DNA from: Mycolicibacterium sp. BiH015
GTDB taxonomy: Bacteria > Actinomycetota > Actinomycetes > Mycobacteriales > Mycobacteriaceae
DNA: 64,000 nucleotides
Direction of reading: 5' to 3'
Assembly: GCF_027706845.1 (NCBI RefSeq)
Contig: NZ_JAQGCZ010000003.1
Coordinates: 372,001-436,000 of the forward strand
Below the pieces are notes generated by a model that saw only the letters and a program-made list of their open reading frames with translations, ran no database searches and was not told the DNA's origin. The translations under genes and the position numbers were made by a program. The stretch's first letter is position 1. Each line of letters begins with the position of its first letter. Below, piece after piece: positions 16,678 to 24,473 of the stretch.

Positions 16678-18891
16678 ATGTCGACTCAGAAGACAACGAC
16701 CAACTACGACACCGAGCTGCAGTCGGAACGCAGCTACGTCGAAGGCCTGTACGAGCGGCTCGACGCCGAACGCGAACGCGTGAAGTCCCGATATGCCGCC
16801 GCGCTCGCGGCGCCGATCGATGCCCAGGACGGCGGCACCATGGTCGATCGGGACGCCGAGGTGCGCGCGGCGGCCGCCCGGATGGACCGGCTGAACATCG
16901 CCGACGCCGGCTTGTGCTTCGGTCGCCTCGACAGCGTCGACGGGGAACGGATCTACATCGGCCGCATCGGCGTGCAGGACCAGGACAACGATTACGAGCC
17001 GCTGCTGATCGACTGGCGTGCGCCCGCGGCCCGCGCGTTCTACGTCGCGACGGGCGCCCACCCGGAGAACATGCGCAGGCGCAGGCAGTTCCGCAGCATC
17101 GGGCGCCGCGTGGTCGATTTCACCGACGAGGTGTTCGGTAGGCCCGGATCGGAAGAGACCGGCGGCCAGCGCGGCAGTTCCAGCGACGTGGCCCTGCTGG
17201 CGGCGGTCAACGCTCCGCGCGGGGACGGCATGCGCGACATCGTCGCCACCATCCAGGCGGAGCAGGACGCCATCATCCGGCTCGACCATCCCGGCGTGCT
17301 CGTCATCGAAGGCGGCCCCGGCACCGGCAAGACCGTCGTCGCCCTGCACCGCGTCGCCTATCTGCTCTACACCCAACGCAAGCGCATGGAGAGTCACGGC
17401 GTGCTCGTGGTCGGGCCAAACGCCGCGTTCCTGCGCCACATCGGGCGGGTGCTGCCGTCTCTCGGCGAGACCAACGTGGTGTTCATGACCGTCGGAGATT
17501 TCTATCCCGGTCTGCACGTCACCACCGCCGACACCCCGCAGGCGGCGCAGATCAAGGGGTCGCTGGCCATTCTCGACGTCCTTGCCGCAGCTGTCGCCGA
17601 CCGCCAGCGCGTTCCGCAGGACGCGGTGCCGATCGATCTGTCGGACGTGTCGGTGAGCATCGGCGCCGACATCGCCGGGTGGGCCGTTCAAGAGGCGCGC
17701 GCCACCGATCAACCGCACAACGACGCCCGGACCACCTTCGTCGACGTCATCACCTGGGCGCTCACCGAACGGGCGATCGCCAAGATCGGCCGCGGATGGC
17801 TCACCCGCGCCGACAAGGCCGCGTGGGAACACCTGCGCGCCGACCTGATCGACGAGCTGGAGGATCATGCCGGCTTCAAGGCCGCGCTCGACCGGCTCTG
17901 GCCCGTCCTGACCCCGGAAACCCTTCTGAGCGAGCTGTATTCATCACACGAACGGCTCCGCGCCGCAGGCGCGGACCCGGCGCTGTACCGCGAGGACGGC
18001 GCGGCGTGGACGCTGTCGGACGTTCCCCTGCTCGACGAACTGGTCGACCTACTGGGGCGTGACAAGTCGGCCGAGGAAGCCGCGGAACGTGAACGGGTGG
18101 AGGAAGCCGCGTACGCGGCGGGCGTCCTCGATCTGATGATCGGGCGCGAGGACATGATGGACGACGAGGACCGGCTGATGGCTCAGGACGTCATCGCGGC
18201 CGAGGATCTCGCAGAGCGATTCCTAGAGCGCGATACCCGCGAGCTCGCCGAACGCGCGGCCGCCGACCGGGAATGGACGTACGGGCACGTGGTCGTCGAC
18301 GAGGCGCAGGAACTCTCCGAGATGGACTGGAGAGTGCTGATGCGGCGCTGCCCGAGCCGCTCGTTCACCACCGTCGGCGATCTCGCGCAGCGGCGCTCCT
18401 CGGCGGGGGCGACCTCATGGGACGCGATGCTCAAACCCTATGTGGCAGAACGCTGGATGTATCGGACGCTGACAGTGAACTATCGCACGCCGGCGGAGAT
18501 CATGGCGGTCGCAGCCGCCGTGCTGGCGGAATTCGCCCCCGCCGTGACACCGCCTGAATCGGTGCGCTCTACCGGGGTAGCGCCGTGGGCGCGCCGGGTG
18601 GACGACGACGAACTCGCCTCGGCGATCGACGAATTCGTCCGCGCAGAAGAAGAACGGGAAGGCACCAGTGTCGTCATCGGGCCGCCCGGCGTACCCGGCA
18701 CGGTGCCGCCGACGGCCACCAAGGGCCTGGAGTTCGACGCCGTGCTCGTGGTGTATCCGGAACGGATTCTCGCCGAGGGCTCTCGCGGCGCGGCGGACTT
18801 GTATGTCGCCCTCACCCGCGCCACGCAGCGCCTCGGCGTGCTCCATCGAGACGAGCTTCCGCCCGCCCTGGCGGGATTGACCCGCCTTTAG
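16678..18891 (+). CDS. HelD/HelR-family RNA polymerase-associated UvrD-like ATPase
   Basis: 737 residues from ATG with AAGGGG upstream. The N-terminal part (residues 1-80) is helical and charged, as in the HelD arm that enters RNA polymerase. Next is DRLNIADAGLCFGRLDS...YIGRIGVQDQDNDYEPLLIDWRAPAA, diagnostic of HelD-type proteins. UvrD-like motor: Walker A GGPGTGKTVVALHR (about 211), VVDEAQELSEMDWR (Walker B, about 541), TVGDLAQ, and ATKGLEFDAVLVVYPE. Such proteins remove stalled RNA polymerase and, in HelR, rifamycin from it. No rifamycin-associated element is seen upstream; a LexA box overlaps the promoter region and TAAAAT at 16641 may be the -10. Confidence 0.85.
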   Translation: MSTQKTTTNYDTELQSERSYVEGLYERLDAERERVKSRYAAALAAPIDAQDGGTMVDRDAEVRAAAARMDRLNIADAGLCFGRLDSVDGERIYIGRIGVQDQDNDYEPLLIDWRAPAARAFYVATGAHPENMRRRRQFRSIGRRVVDFTDEVFGRPGSEETGGQRGSSSDVALLAAVNAPRGDGMRDIVATIQAEQDAIIRLDHPGVLVIEGGPGTGKTVVALHRVAYLLYTQRKRMESHGVLVVGPNAAFLRHIGRVLPSLGETNVVFMTVGDFYPGLHVTTADTPQAAQIKGSLAILDVLAAAVADRQRVPQDAVPIDLSDVSVSIGADIAGWAVQEARATDQPHNDARTTFVDVITWALTERAIAKIGRGWLTRADKAAWEHLRADLIDELEDHAGFKAALDRLWPVLTPETLLSELYSSHERLRAAGADPALYREDGAAWTLSDVPLLDELVDLLGRDKSAEEAAERERVEEAAYAAGVLDLMIGREDMMDDEDRLMAQDVIAAEDLAERFLERDTRELAERAAADREWTYGHVVVDEAQELSEMDWRVLMRRCPSRSFTTVGDLAQRRSSAGATSWDAMLKPYVAERWMYRTLTVNYRTPAEIMAVAAAVLAEFAPAVTPPESVRSTGVAPWARRVDDDELASAIDEFVRAEEEREGTSVVIGPPGVPGTVPPTATKGLEFDAVLVVYPERILAEGSRGAADLYVALTRATQRLGVLHRDELPPALAGLTRL

Positions 18892-18892
18892 A

Positions 18893-19336
18893 TCACCAGT
18901 TGCCGAGCTGGCACCGCACGTTGTACGGATCGTTGTGCTCGGTCAGGACCGCTCCGTCGACGGCGATGTCGCAATGCGCGTTCGGGGCGGCCTGACCGCC
19001 CTTGGTGGTGCTGCTGACCTGGAGGATGGCCCAGTTCGGGTCTTCCAGCGTCGTTTCGAACACCCACGGCACGCCCGGCGCCAGATTGACCTTCTCACGC
19101 TTGGCGAACGCGTAAGCGTCGGCGTTGAAGGCTTCCAGGCTCGGCGGCTGGCTCGTCAGGTAGAAGAGGTCGAACTGGTAGGCGCCGCCCGACACGAGCG
19201 TGTACCGGACCTGATGACCTGCGGGCTGAGCGCCCGCCGTGGGCGCACCGACCATCACCGAGGTGGCCGCGGCCAACAGGGACGCCCCGACCGCCGCTCC
19301 TACTTTGGCTGAATTGCTTCGCACAGCTGATCGCAT
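18893..19336 (-). CDS. Small exported protein, MmpS-like fold (Rv2576c-like position)
   Basis: 147 residues from the ATG at 19336. Signal peptide: basic RSAVRSNSAK, hydrophobic VGAAVGASLLAAATSVMVGAPTAGA, cleavage likely after AGA-QPA. The mature part QVRYTLVSGG...PWVFETTLEDPNWAILQVSSTTKGG...AHCDIAVDGAVLTEHNDPYNVRCQL has the order seen in MmpS-type immunoglobulin-like domains, including the two Cys that could form a disulfide. No MmpL partner is adjacent, so it may be a stand-alone secreted protein. Function unknown. Convergent with the helicase, stops 1 bp apart. Confidence 0.75.
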   Translation of the reverse strand: MRSAVRSNSAKVGAAVGASLLAAATSVMVGAPTAGAQPAGHQVRYTLVSGGAYQFDLFYLTSQPPSLEAFNADAYAFAKREKVNLAPGVPWVFETTLEDPNWAILQVSSTTKGGQAAPNAHCDIAVDGAVLTEHNDPYNVRCQLGNW

Positions 19337-19463
19337 GTTGGTCACATCGCCGGACGGTACCGGATTGTTACCAGCGTGCCGGTTCCACGACCGCAAGCTC
19401 GGTTAATGGCAAACCAACTGTCGGTTGCGACAACAGGTTAACGCGCCTGTCACACACAGACAT

Positions 19464-19490
19464 TTGACAGAAACACAGGCGCTCTAACGT
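19464..19490 (+). promoter_or_regulatory. Candidate urtA promoter
   Basis: TTGACA (19464-19469), 15-bp spacer, TAACGT (19485-19490, fits the mycobacterial TANNNT -10). Transcription would start near 19497 and give a leader of about 98 nt holding two hairpins. Spacer is slightly short. Confidence 0.4.
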
Positions 19491-19495
19491 CCCGA

Positions 19496-19567
19496 TTCGA
19501 CACCGGGGCGGTGTCGAAACTTCGTCGTTCAGAAGTCTCTCCACTCGGCTCCTCATCAGGGGATGAG
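19496..19567 (+). promoter_or_regulatory. Two hairpins in the urt operon leader
   Basis: TTCGACACC (19496-19504), loop GGGGC, GGTGTCGAA (19510-19518): a perfect 9-bp stem. A second hairpin CTCATC-AGGG-GATGAG covers 19552-19567, ending 14 nt before the AGAAAGG ribosome-binding site of urtA. They may be regulatory leader structures, or the first could be a protein operator since it is also a palindrome. Confidence 0.45.
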
Positions 19568-19594
19568 CGCTGCCGACTGCCAGAAAGGCCGTTC

Positions 19595-20860
19595 ATGCAC
19601 CAAGCTCGACGCCACCCGTTCACGAGATCAGCGCTCACAGCAGGAAGCGTCGTGGCCGTCGCCACCCTGCTGCTCGCCGGCTGCGGCAGCAAGGCGACGG
19701 AGACCGACTCAGCAAATGCCGAGTCCTGTGTGGACACCTCCGGCGAGACCATCAAGGTGGGTGCGCTGAACTCGCTGTCGGGGACCATGGCGATCTCCGA
19801 GGTGACCGTCCGCAACGCGATCGATCTGGCCGTCGAGCAGATCAACGCCTCGGGCGGCGTGATGGGCAAGCAGATCCAGCTGGTCGGCGAGGACGGCGCG
19901 TCGGAGCCCACGGTGTTCGCCGAGAAGGCCGAGAAGCTGATCAGCAGCGACTGCGTCGCCGCGGTGTTCGGCGGATGGACCTCGTCGAGCCGCAAGGCGA
20001 TGCTGCCCGTGTTCGAGAGCGCCAACTCGCTGCTGTACTACCCCGTGCAGTACGAGGGCCTGGAGGCCTCCCCCAACATCTTCTACACGGGCGCCACCAC
20101 CAACCAGCAGATCGTGCCCGCGCTCGACTACCTGAAGGAGAAGGGCGTCAAGTCGCTGTACCTGGTCGGTAGCGACTACGTGTTCCCGCAGACCGCCAAC
20201 CGCATCATCAAGGCCTACGCGCAGGCCAACGGCATCGAGATCAAGGGCGAGGACTACACCCCGCTCGGCAGCACTGATTTCTCCACGATCGTCAACAAGG
20301 TGCGTTCCGCCGACGCCGACGCGGTGTTCAACACCCTCAACGGCGACTCGAACGTCGCGTTCTTCCGCGAGTACAAGAACGTCGGCCTGACGCCCCAGGA
20401 CATGCCGGTCGTCTCGGTGTCGATCGCCGAGGAGGAGGTCGGCGGTATCGGCGTGCAGAACATCACCAACCAGCTGACCGCGTGGAACTACTACCAGACC
20501 ATCGACACACCGGTGAACAACGAGTTCGTCAAGGCCTACAAGGCCAAATTCGGTGCGGACAAGCCGACCTCGGACCCGATGGAAGCCGCCTACGTGTCGG
20601 TGTACCTGTGGAAGAACACCGTGGAGAAGGCACAGTCGTTCGACGTCAAGGCAATTCAGGACAATGCCGACGGCGTCACGTTCGACGCCCCGGAGGGCCT
20701 GGTCACCATCGACGGCGAGAACCACCACATCACCAAGACCGCGCGAATCGGTGAGATCCGGCCCGACGGACTGATCTACACGATCTGGGAGTCGCCCGGG
20801 CCGATCGAGCCGGATCCGTTCCTGAAGTCCTACCCGTGGGCCGCCGGACTGTCCGGTTGA
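19595..20860 (+). CDS. urtA: Urea ABC transporter substrate-binding lipoprotein UrtA
   Basis: 421 residues from the ATG at 19595 with AGAAAGG upstream; the frame extends 28 codons 5' but lacks a start signal. Lipoprotein signal peptide ending at LLAGC (lipobox, Cys about residue 29). The mature part is an amide/urea type periplasmic binding protein: [50 protein letters not shown] and [21 protein letters not shown] are all characteristic of UrtA. First gene of urtABCDE; it captures urea or short amides outside the membrane. Related FmdD-type proteins bind short amides, but the five-gene order supports urea. No urease gene is in the window. Confidence 0.95.
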   Translation: MHQARRHPFTRSALTAGSVVAVATLLLAGCGSKATETDSANAESCVDTSGETIKVGALNSLSGTMAISEVTVRNAIDLAVEQINASGGVMGKQIQLVGEDGASEPTVFAEKAEKLISSDCVAAVFGGWTSSSRKAMLPVFESANSLLYYPVQYEGLEASPNIFYTGATTNQQIVPALDYLKEKGVKSLYLVGSDYVFPQTANRIIKAYAQANGIEIKGEDYTPLGSTDFSTIVNKVRSADADAVFNTLNGDSNVAFFREYKNVGLTPQDMPVVSVSIAEEEVGGIGVQNITNQLTAWNYYQTIDTPVNNEFVKAYKAKFGADKPTSDPMEAAYVSVYLWKNTVEKAQSFDVKAIQDNADGVTFDAPEGLVTIDGENHHITKTARIGEIRPDGLIYTIWESPGPIEPDPFLKSYPWAAGLSG

Positions 20861-20867
20861 TAAGCGC

Positions 20868-21752
20868 GTGGATGTCGTAATCGGACAGCTGGCAACAGGA
20901 TTGAGCCTCGGCTCAATCCTGTTGCTGGCCGCACTGGGACTGTCCCTGACCTTCGGCCAGATGGGCGTCATCAACATGGCGCACGGCGAATTCATCATGG
21001 CCGGCTGCTACACCGCCTACGTCGTGCAGCAGATCGTGTCCAGTGCCGGTGTCTCGCTGATCATCTCGCTGATTCTCGGCTTCTTCATCGGTGGTGCGAT
21101 GGGTGCATTGCTGGAGGTCACGCTGATCCAGCGCATGTACCACCGCCCCTTGGACACCTTGCTGGTGACGTTCGGTGTCGGCCTCATCCTGCAGCAGGTG
21201 GCGCGCGACATCTTCGGCGCCCCGGCGGTGAACGTCATCGCACCGGAGTGGCTTTCCGGCGGTGTGGAGATCCTGGGTGCCGTCGTACCGAAGACCCGCA
21301 TCTTCATCCTGGTGCTTGCGGTCGTCTGCGTCGCGGTGCTGGCCGCGGTGCTCAAGGTCAGCCCGATGGGTCGGCGAATTCGCGCCGTCGTGCAGAACCG
21401 CGACCTTGCCGAGACGAGCGGCATCTCGTCACGCAAGACCGACATCACCACGTTCTTCATCGGGTCCGGCCTGGCGGCCGTCGCCGGTGTGGCGCTGACG
21501 TTGATCGGGTCGACCAGTCCGACGATTGGGCAGAGCTATCTGATCGACGCATTCCTCGTCGTGGTCGTCGGCGGTCTCGGCCAGATCAAGGGCACGGTCA
21601 TCGCAGCGTTCGCGCTGGGCTTCCTGAACTCGTTCATCGAGTACAACACCACGGCGTCACTGGCGAAGGTGATCGTGTTCGTCATCATCGTCGTCTTCCT
21701 CCAGGCCCGCCCCCAGGGTCTCTTCACAGTTCGGACAAGGAGTCTCGTATGA
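20868..21752 (+). CDS. urtB: Urea ABC transporter permease UrtB
   Basis: 294 residues from GTG, 7 bp after urtA. Branched-chain amino acid (LivH-type) permease with about eight hydrophobic helices; QLATGLSLGSILLLAALGLSLTFGQMGVINMAHGEFIMAGCYTAYV is the family N-terminus, and AETSGISSRKTDITTFFIGSGLAAVAGVAL the coupling region that meets the ATPases. It forms the membrane channel with UrtC. Stop overlaps urtC start (ATGA at 21749). Confidence 0.95.
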   Translation: MDVVIGQLATGLSLGSILLLAALGLSLTFGQMGVINMAHGEFIMAGCYTAYVVQQIVSSAGVSLIISLILGFFIGGAMGALLEVTLIQRMYHRPLDTLLVTFGVGLILQQVARDIFGAPAVNVIAPEWLSGGVEILGAVVPKTRIFILVLAVVCVAVLAAVLKVSPMGRRIRAVVQNRDLAETSGISSRKTDITTFFIGSGLAAVAGVALTLIGSTSPTIGQSYLIDAFLVVVVGGLGQIKGTVIAAFALGFLNSFIEYNTTASLAKVIVFVIIVVFLQARPQGLFTVRTRSLV

Positions 21753-22861
21753 GAACCCTCCTCGGACGCTGGCAGACCTGGGCCGGTTTCGGAGTCGCAG
21801 CCCTGGTGCTGTTCGTCATCGCGCCCGCGGTCTTGTCGGACTTCCGGCTCAGCCTGCTCGGGAAATTCCTGTGCTTTGCGATCGTCGCGGTCGGCATCGG
21901 CCTGGCCTGGGGTCGGGGCGGCATGCTGGTGCTGGGTCAGGGCGTGTTCTTCGGGCTCGGCGGCTACATGATGGCGATGCACCTGAAGATCGCCGACGCG
22001 CAACTGCGCGGCGACGAGGTGCCAGATTTCATGCAGATCCAGGGCGTGCGCGAATTGCCGGGCTATTGGGCGCCTTTCGCCTCACCGATCGTGACACTGA
22101 TCGCGATCATCGTCATTCCGACCGGGATCGCCGCCGCACTCGGACTCGGCGTGTTCAAACGGAAGGTCAAGGGAGCGTACTTCGCGATCTTGTCGCAGGC
22201 GCTCGCGGCCGCGTTGGCCATTCTGCTGGTCGGTCAGACCAGTCTCGGCGGCTCCAACGGGCTCAACAGGTTCCGTACCTTCTTCGGGTTCACACTCAAC
22301 GATCCGGTGAACCGGAAGATGCTGTACTTCATTGCCGCTGCGGTGTTGCTGATCGTCGTCGCGGTGGTGCGTCAACTCATGCAGAGCCGCTACGGCGAAC
22401 TGCTCGTCGCCGTGCGTGACGGCGAAGAACGGGTGCGCTTCCTGGGCTACGACCCCGCCAACATCAAGGTGGTCGCATACACCGTGGCGGCGCTATTCGC
22501 CAGCATCGCCGGTGCGCTGTTCGCTCCGATCGTCGGGTTCATCGCCCCGTCACAGGTCGGCATCCTGCCGTCGATCGCGTTCCTCATCGGCGTCGCGATC
22601 GGCGGCCGCACCACCCTGCTGGGGCCGGTTCTCGGCGCGATCGGCGTGGCATGGGCGCAAACCCTGTTCTCCGAACGCTTTCCGTCGGAGTGGACATACG
22701 CCCAGGGGCTGTTGTTCATCGTCGTGGTCGGCTTCTTCCCTGCAGGTTTTGCCGGCCTGGCGGTGCTGCTCAAGCGACGGCGCAAGGCCAAGGCCGAGCC
22801 GCCGCCGGAGCAAGCCGCCGACGCCGACCCCGACGCAGAGAAGGTGGGCGCCAGCTCATGA
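21749..22861 (+). CDS. urtC: Urea ABC transporter permease UrtC
   Basis: 370 residues from the ATG overlapping the urtB stop. LivM-type permease with around ten hydrophobic segments: N-terminal helix VAALVLFVIAPAVLSDF, GIGLAWGRGGMLVLGQGVFFGLGGYMMAMHLK (UrtC signature), and SRYGELLVAVRDGEERVRFLGYDPANIKVVAYTVAALFASIAGAL, the loop contacting the ATPases. The C-terminus is charged (KRRRKAKAEPPPEQA) and cytoplasmic. Overlaps urtD by ATGA. Confidence 0.95.
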   Translation: MRTLLGRWQTWAGFGVAALVLFVIAPAVLSDFRLSLLGKFLCFAIVAVGIGLAWGRGGMLVLGQGVFFGLGGYMMAMHLKIADAQLRGDEVPDFMQIQGVRELPGYWAPFASPIVTLIAIIVIPTGIAAALGLGVFKRKVKGAYFAILSQALAAALAILLVGQTSLGGSNGLNRFRTFFGFTLNDPVNRKMLYFIAAAVLLIVVAVVRQLMQSRYGELLVAVRDGEERVRFLGYDPANIKVVAYTVAALFASIAGALFAPIVGFIAPSQVGILPSIAFLIGVAIGGRTTLLGPVLGAIGVAWAQTLFSERFPSEWTYAQGLLFIVVVGFFPAGFAGLAVLLKRRRKAKAEPPPEQAADADPDAEKVGASS

Positions 22862-23691
22862 CCGAAGTCGAAGCGAGTACCGCAGGCAAGGAACCCGCCG
22901 AAGGCGGCAACGTCGGCATGGGCACGCAGTACCTCGAAGTGCGCGGTCTGACAGTTGATTTCGACGGCTTCAAGGCCGTCAGCGATGTCGACCTCACGTT
23001 GTTCCAGGGTGACCTGCGGTTCCTGATCGGCCCCAACGGCGCGGGCAAGACGACCGTGATCGACGCCATCACCGGCCTGGTGCCTGCGACGGGCTCGGTG
23101 AACAAGTCCGGCGTGGAACTGCTCGGCAAAAAGGTGCACCAGATCGCCCGGCGCGGCGTCGGGCGCACCTTCCAGACCGCGAGCGTGTTCGAACAGCTCA
23201 CCGTGCTGCAGAACCTCGACATCGCGGCGGGCGCAGGGCGGTCGGTGTGGACATTGCTGCGGAGGCGCAACGGTGTGCTGCCCGCGATCGAGCAGGCGCT
23301 GCACACCATCGGGCTGACCGATCTGGCCGACAAGCCCGCAGGCGTGCTGGCCCACGGGCAGAAGCAGTGGCTGGAGATCGGCATGCTGCTGGTGCAGAAC
23401 GCCGACGTGCTGCTGCTCGACGAACCGGTGGCCGGGATGAGCACCGAGGAGCGCGAGGAGACCGGAAACCTGTTGCGCCGCATCGGCGCCGAACGCACCG
23501 TCGTCGTCGTCGAACACGACATGGACTTCATGCGGGCGTTCGCGACGTCGGTGACGGTGCTGGCACGCGGCCAGGTGATCGCCGAAGGCTCGGTTGCCGA
23601 GGTGCAGGCCAACCCGAAAGTCCAGGAGGTCTACCTGGGCACCGCCGCGGCCGGCGCCGACGGCATCGAACTCGTCGAGGAGAACTCCTGA
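22858..23691 (+). CDS. urtD: Urea ABC transporter ATP-binding protein UrtD
   Basis: 277 residues. ATPase of the LivG type: Walker A GPNGAGKTT (about 60), GVGRTFQTASVFEQLTVLQNL (Q-loop region), signature-equivalent LAHGQKQWLEIGMLL, Walker B VLLLDEPVAGMS, and VVVVEHDMDF (switch His). The signature reads AHGQ rather than LSGGQ, which is usual for UrtD. A 20-residue acidic N-terminal tail precedes the domain. Its last base overlaps the urtE start (TGATG). Confidence 0.95.
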   Translation: MTEVEASTAGKEPAEGGNVGMGTQYLEVRGLTVDFDGFKAVSDVDLTLFQGDLRFLIGPNGAGKTTVIDAITGLVPATGSVNKSGVELLGKKVHQIARRGVGRTFQTASVFEQLTVLQNLDIAAGAGRSVWTLLRRRNGVLPAIEQALHTIGLTDLADKPAGVLAHGQKQWLEIGMLLVQNADVLLLDEPVAGMSTEEREETGNLLRRIGAERTVVVVEHDMDFMRAFATSVTVLARGQVIAEGSVAEVQANPKVQEVYLGTAAAGADGIELVEENS

Positions 23692-24383
23692 TGCTGCAAC
23701 TGGTCGACGTCCGAACCGGCTATGGCCGCAGCGAGGTCATCCACGGGGTCAGCCTCGAGGTGCCCACCGACGGGGTCGCCGCGGTGATGGGCCACAACGG
23801 CGCCGGGAAGACCACCCTGTTGCGCGCCGCCGTCGGACTGCTGAAGTGCACGGCGGGCAAGGTGCTGTTCGACGGTGACGACATCACCAAGCTGCGGCCC
23901 AGCGCGAGGGTCGGCCGCGGCCTGGCGTATGTGCCGCAGGGTCAGCAGTCGTTCGGACAGCTGACCACTGCCGAGAACCTCCAGGTCGTCGCCGACGGTC
24001 GCAAGAACGGCAAGGCACTCATCGACGAGCAGCTCGACCTGTTCCCCGCGCTGAAGGAACTGCTCACCCGCCGCGCAGGTCTTCTGTCAGGCGGTCAGCG
24101 TCAGCAGCTCGCCATCGCCCGCGCGCTGATCACCACGCCGAAGTGCCTGATCCTCGACGAGCCGACCGAGGGCATCCAACCGTCGGTCGTCCACGAAATC
24201 GAAGAAGCCATCACCGCGCTGACCAATCGCGGTGACCTCGGCGTGCTCCTCGTCGAGCAGCACATCGGCTTCGCCCTGGAATCGTCGCAGCGGTACTACA
24301 TTCTGGAGGCCGGCCGCGTCACCACCAGCGGCACAGGCGGTTCCGCGTCGGAAGCCGACGTCCGCGCCGCCATGGCCATCTGA
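23691..24383 (+). CDS. urtE: Urea ABC transporter ATP-binding protein UrtE
   Basis: 230 residues from ATG sharing one base with the urtD stop. LivF-type ATPase: LQLVDVRTGYGRSEVIHGVSLEV, Walker A GHNGAGKTTLLRA, LAYVPQGQQSFGQLTTAENL, signature LLSGGQRQQLAIARAL, Walker B CLILDEPTEGIQPSVV, and LLVEQHIGFAL. PQGQQ and EGIQPSVV are characteristic of UrtE. It pairs with UrtD to drive urea import and closes the operon; a long hairpin follows at 24396. Confidence 0.95.
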   Translation: MLQLVDVRTGYGRSEVIHGVSLEVPTDGVAAVMGHNGAGKTTLLRAAVGLLKCTAGKVLFDGDDITKLRPSARVGRGLAYVPQGQQSFGQLTTAENLQVVADGRKNGKALIDEQLDLFPALKELLTRRAGLLSGGQRQQLAIARALITTPKCLILDEPTEGIQPSVVHEIEEAITALTNRGDLGVLLVEQHIGFALESSQRYYILEAGRVTTSGTGGSASEADVRAAMAI

Positions 24384-24395
24384 TCACTTCGCACC

Positions 24396-24455
24396 GCGAG
24401 CGCGCGTGTCTGCACAGCGGCGCGCCGCGAAAAGTGTGCAAATGCGCTCGCTCGC
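24396..24455. terminator. Long imperfect hairpin between convergent genes
   Basis: The left arm starts GCGAGCGCGCGTGTCTGCAC at 24396 and the right arm ends TGCGCTCGCTCGC at 24455; the arms pair imperfectly around GGCGCGCCGCGAAAAG. It lies between urtE (plus) and the surface protein (minus), so it probably acts as a bidirectional terminator. Confidence 0.55.
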
Positions 24456-24473
24456 AACGTGTTCAGTCGGGCC

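Noticed and set aside
16525..17868. 447-codon open frame on the minus strand
   Set aside because: Antisense to the helicase; no domain.
19435..19475. GlnR box upstream of urtA
   Set aside because: Only two AC dinucleotides keep the 11-bp period; GAAAC-type half-sites are out of phase. Too weak to list as a site.
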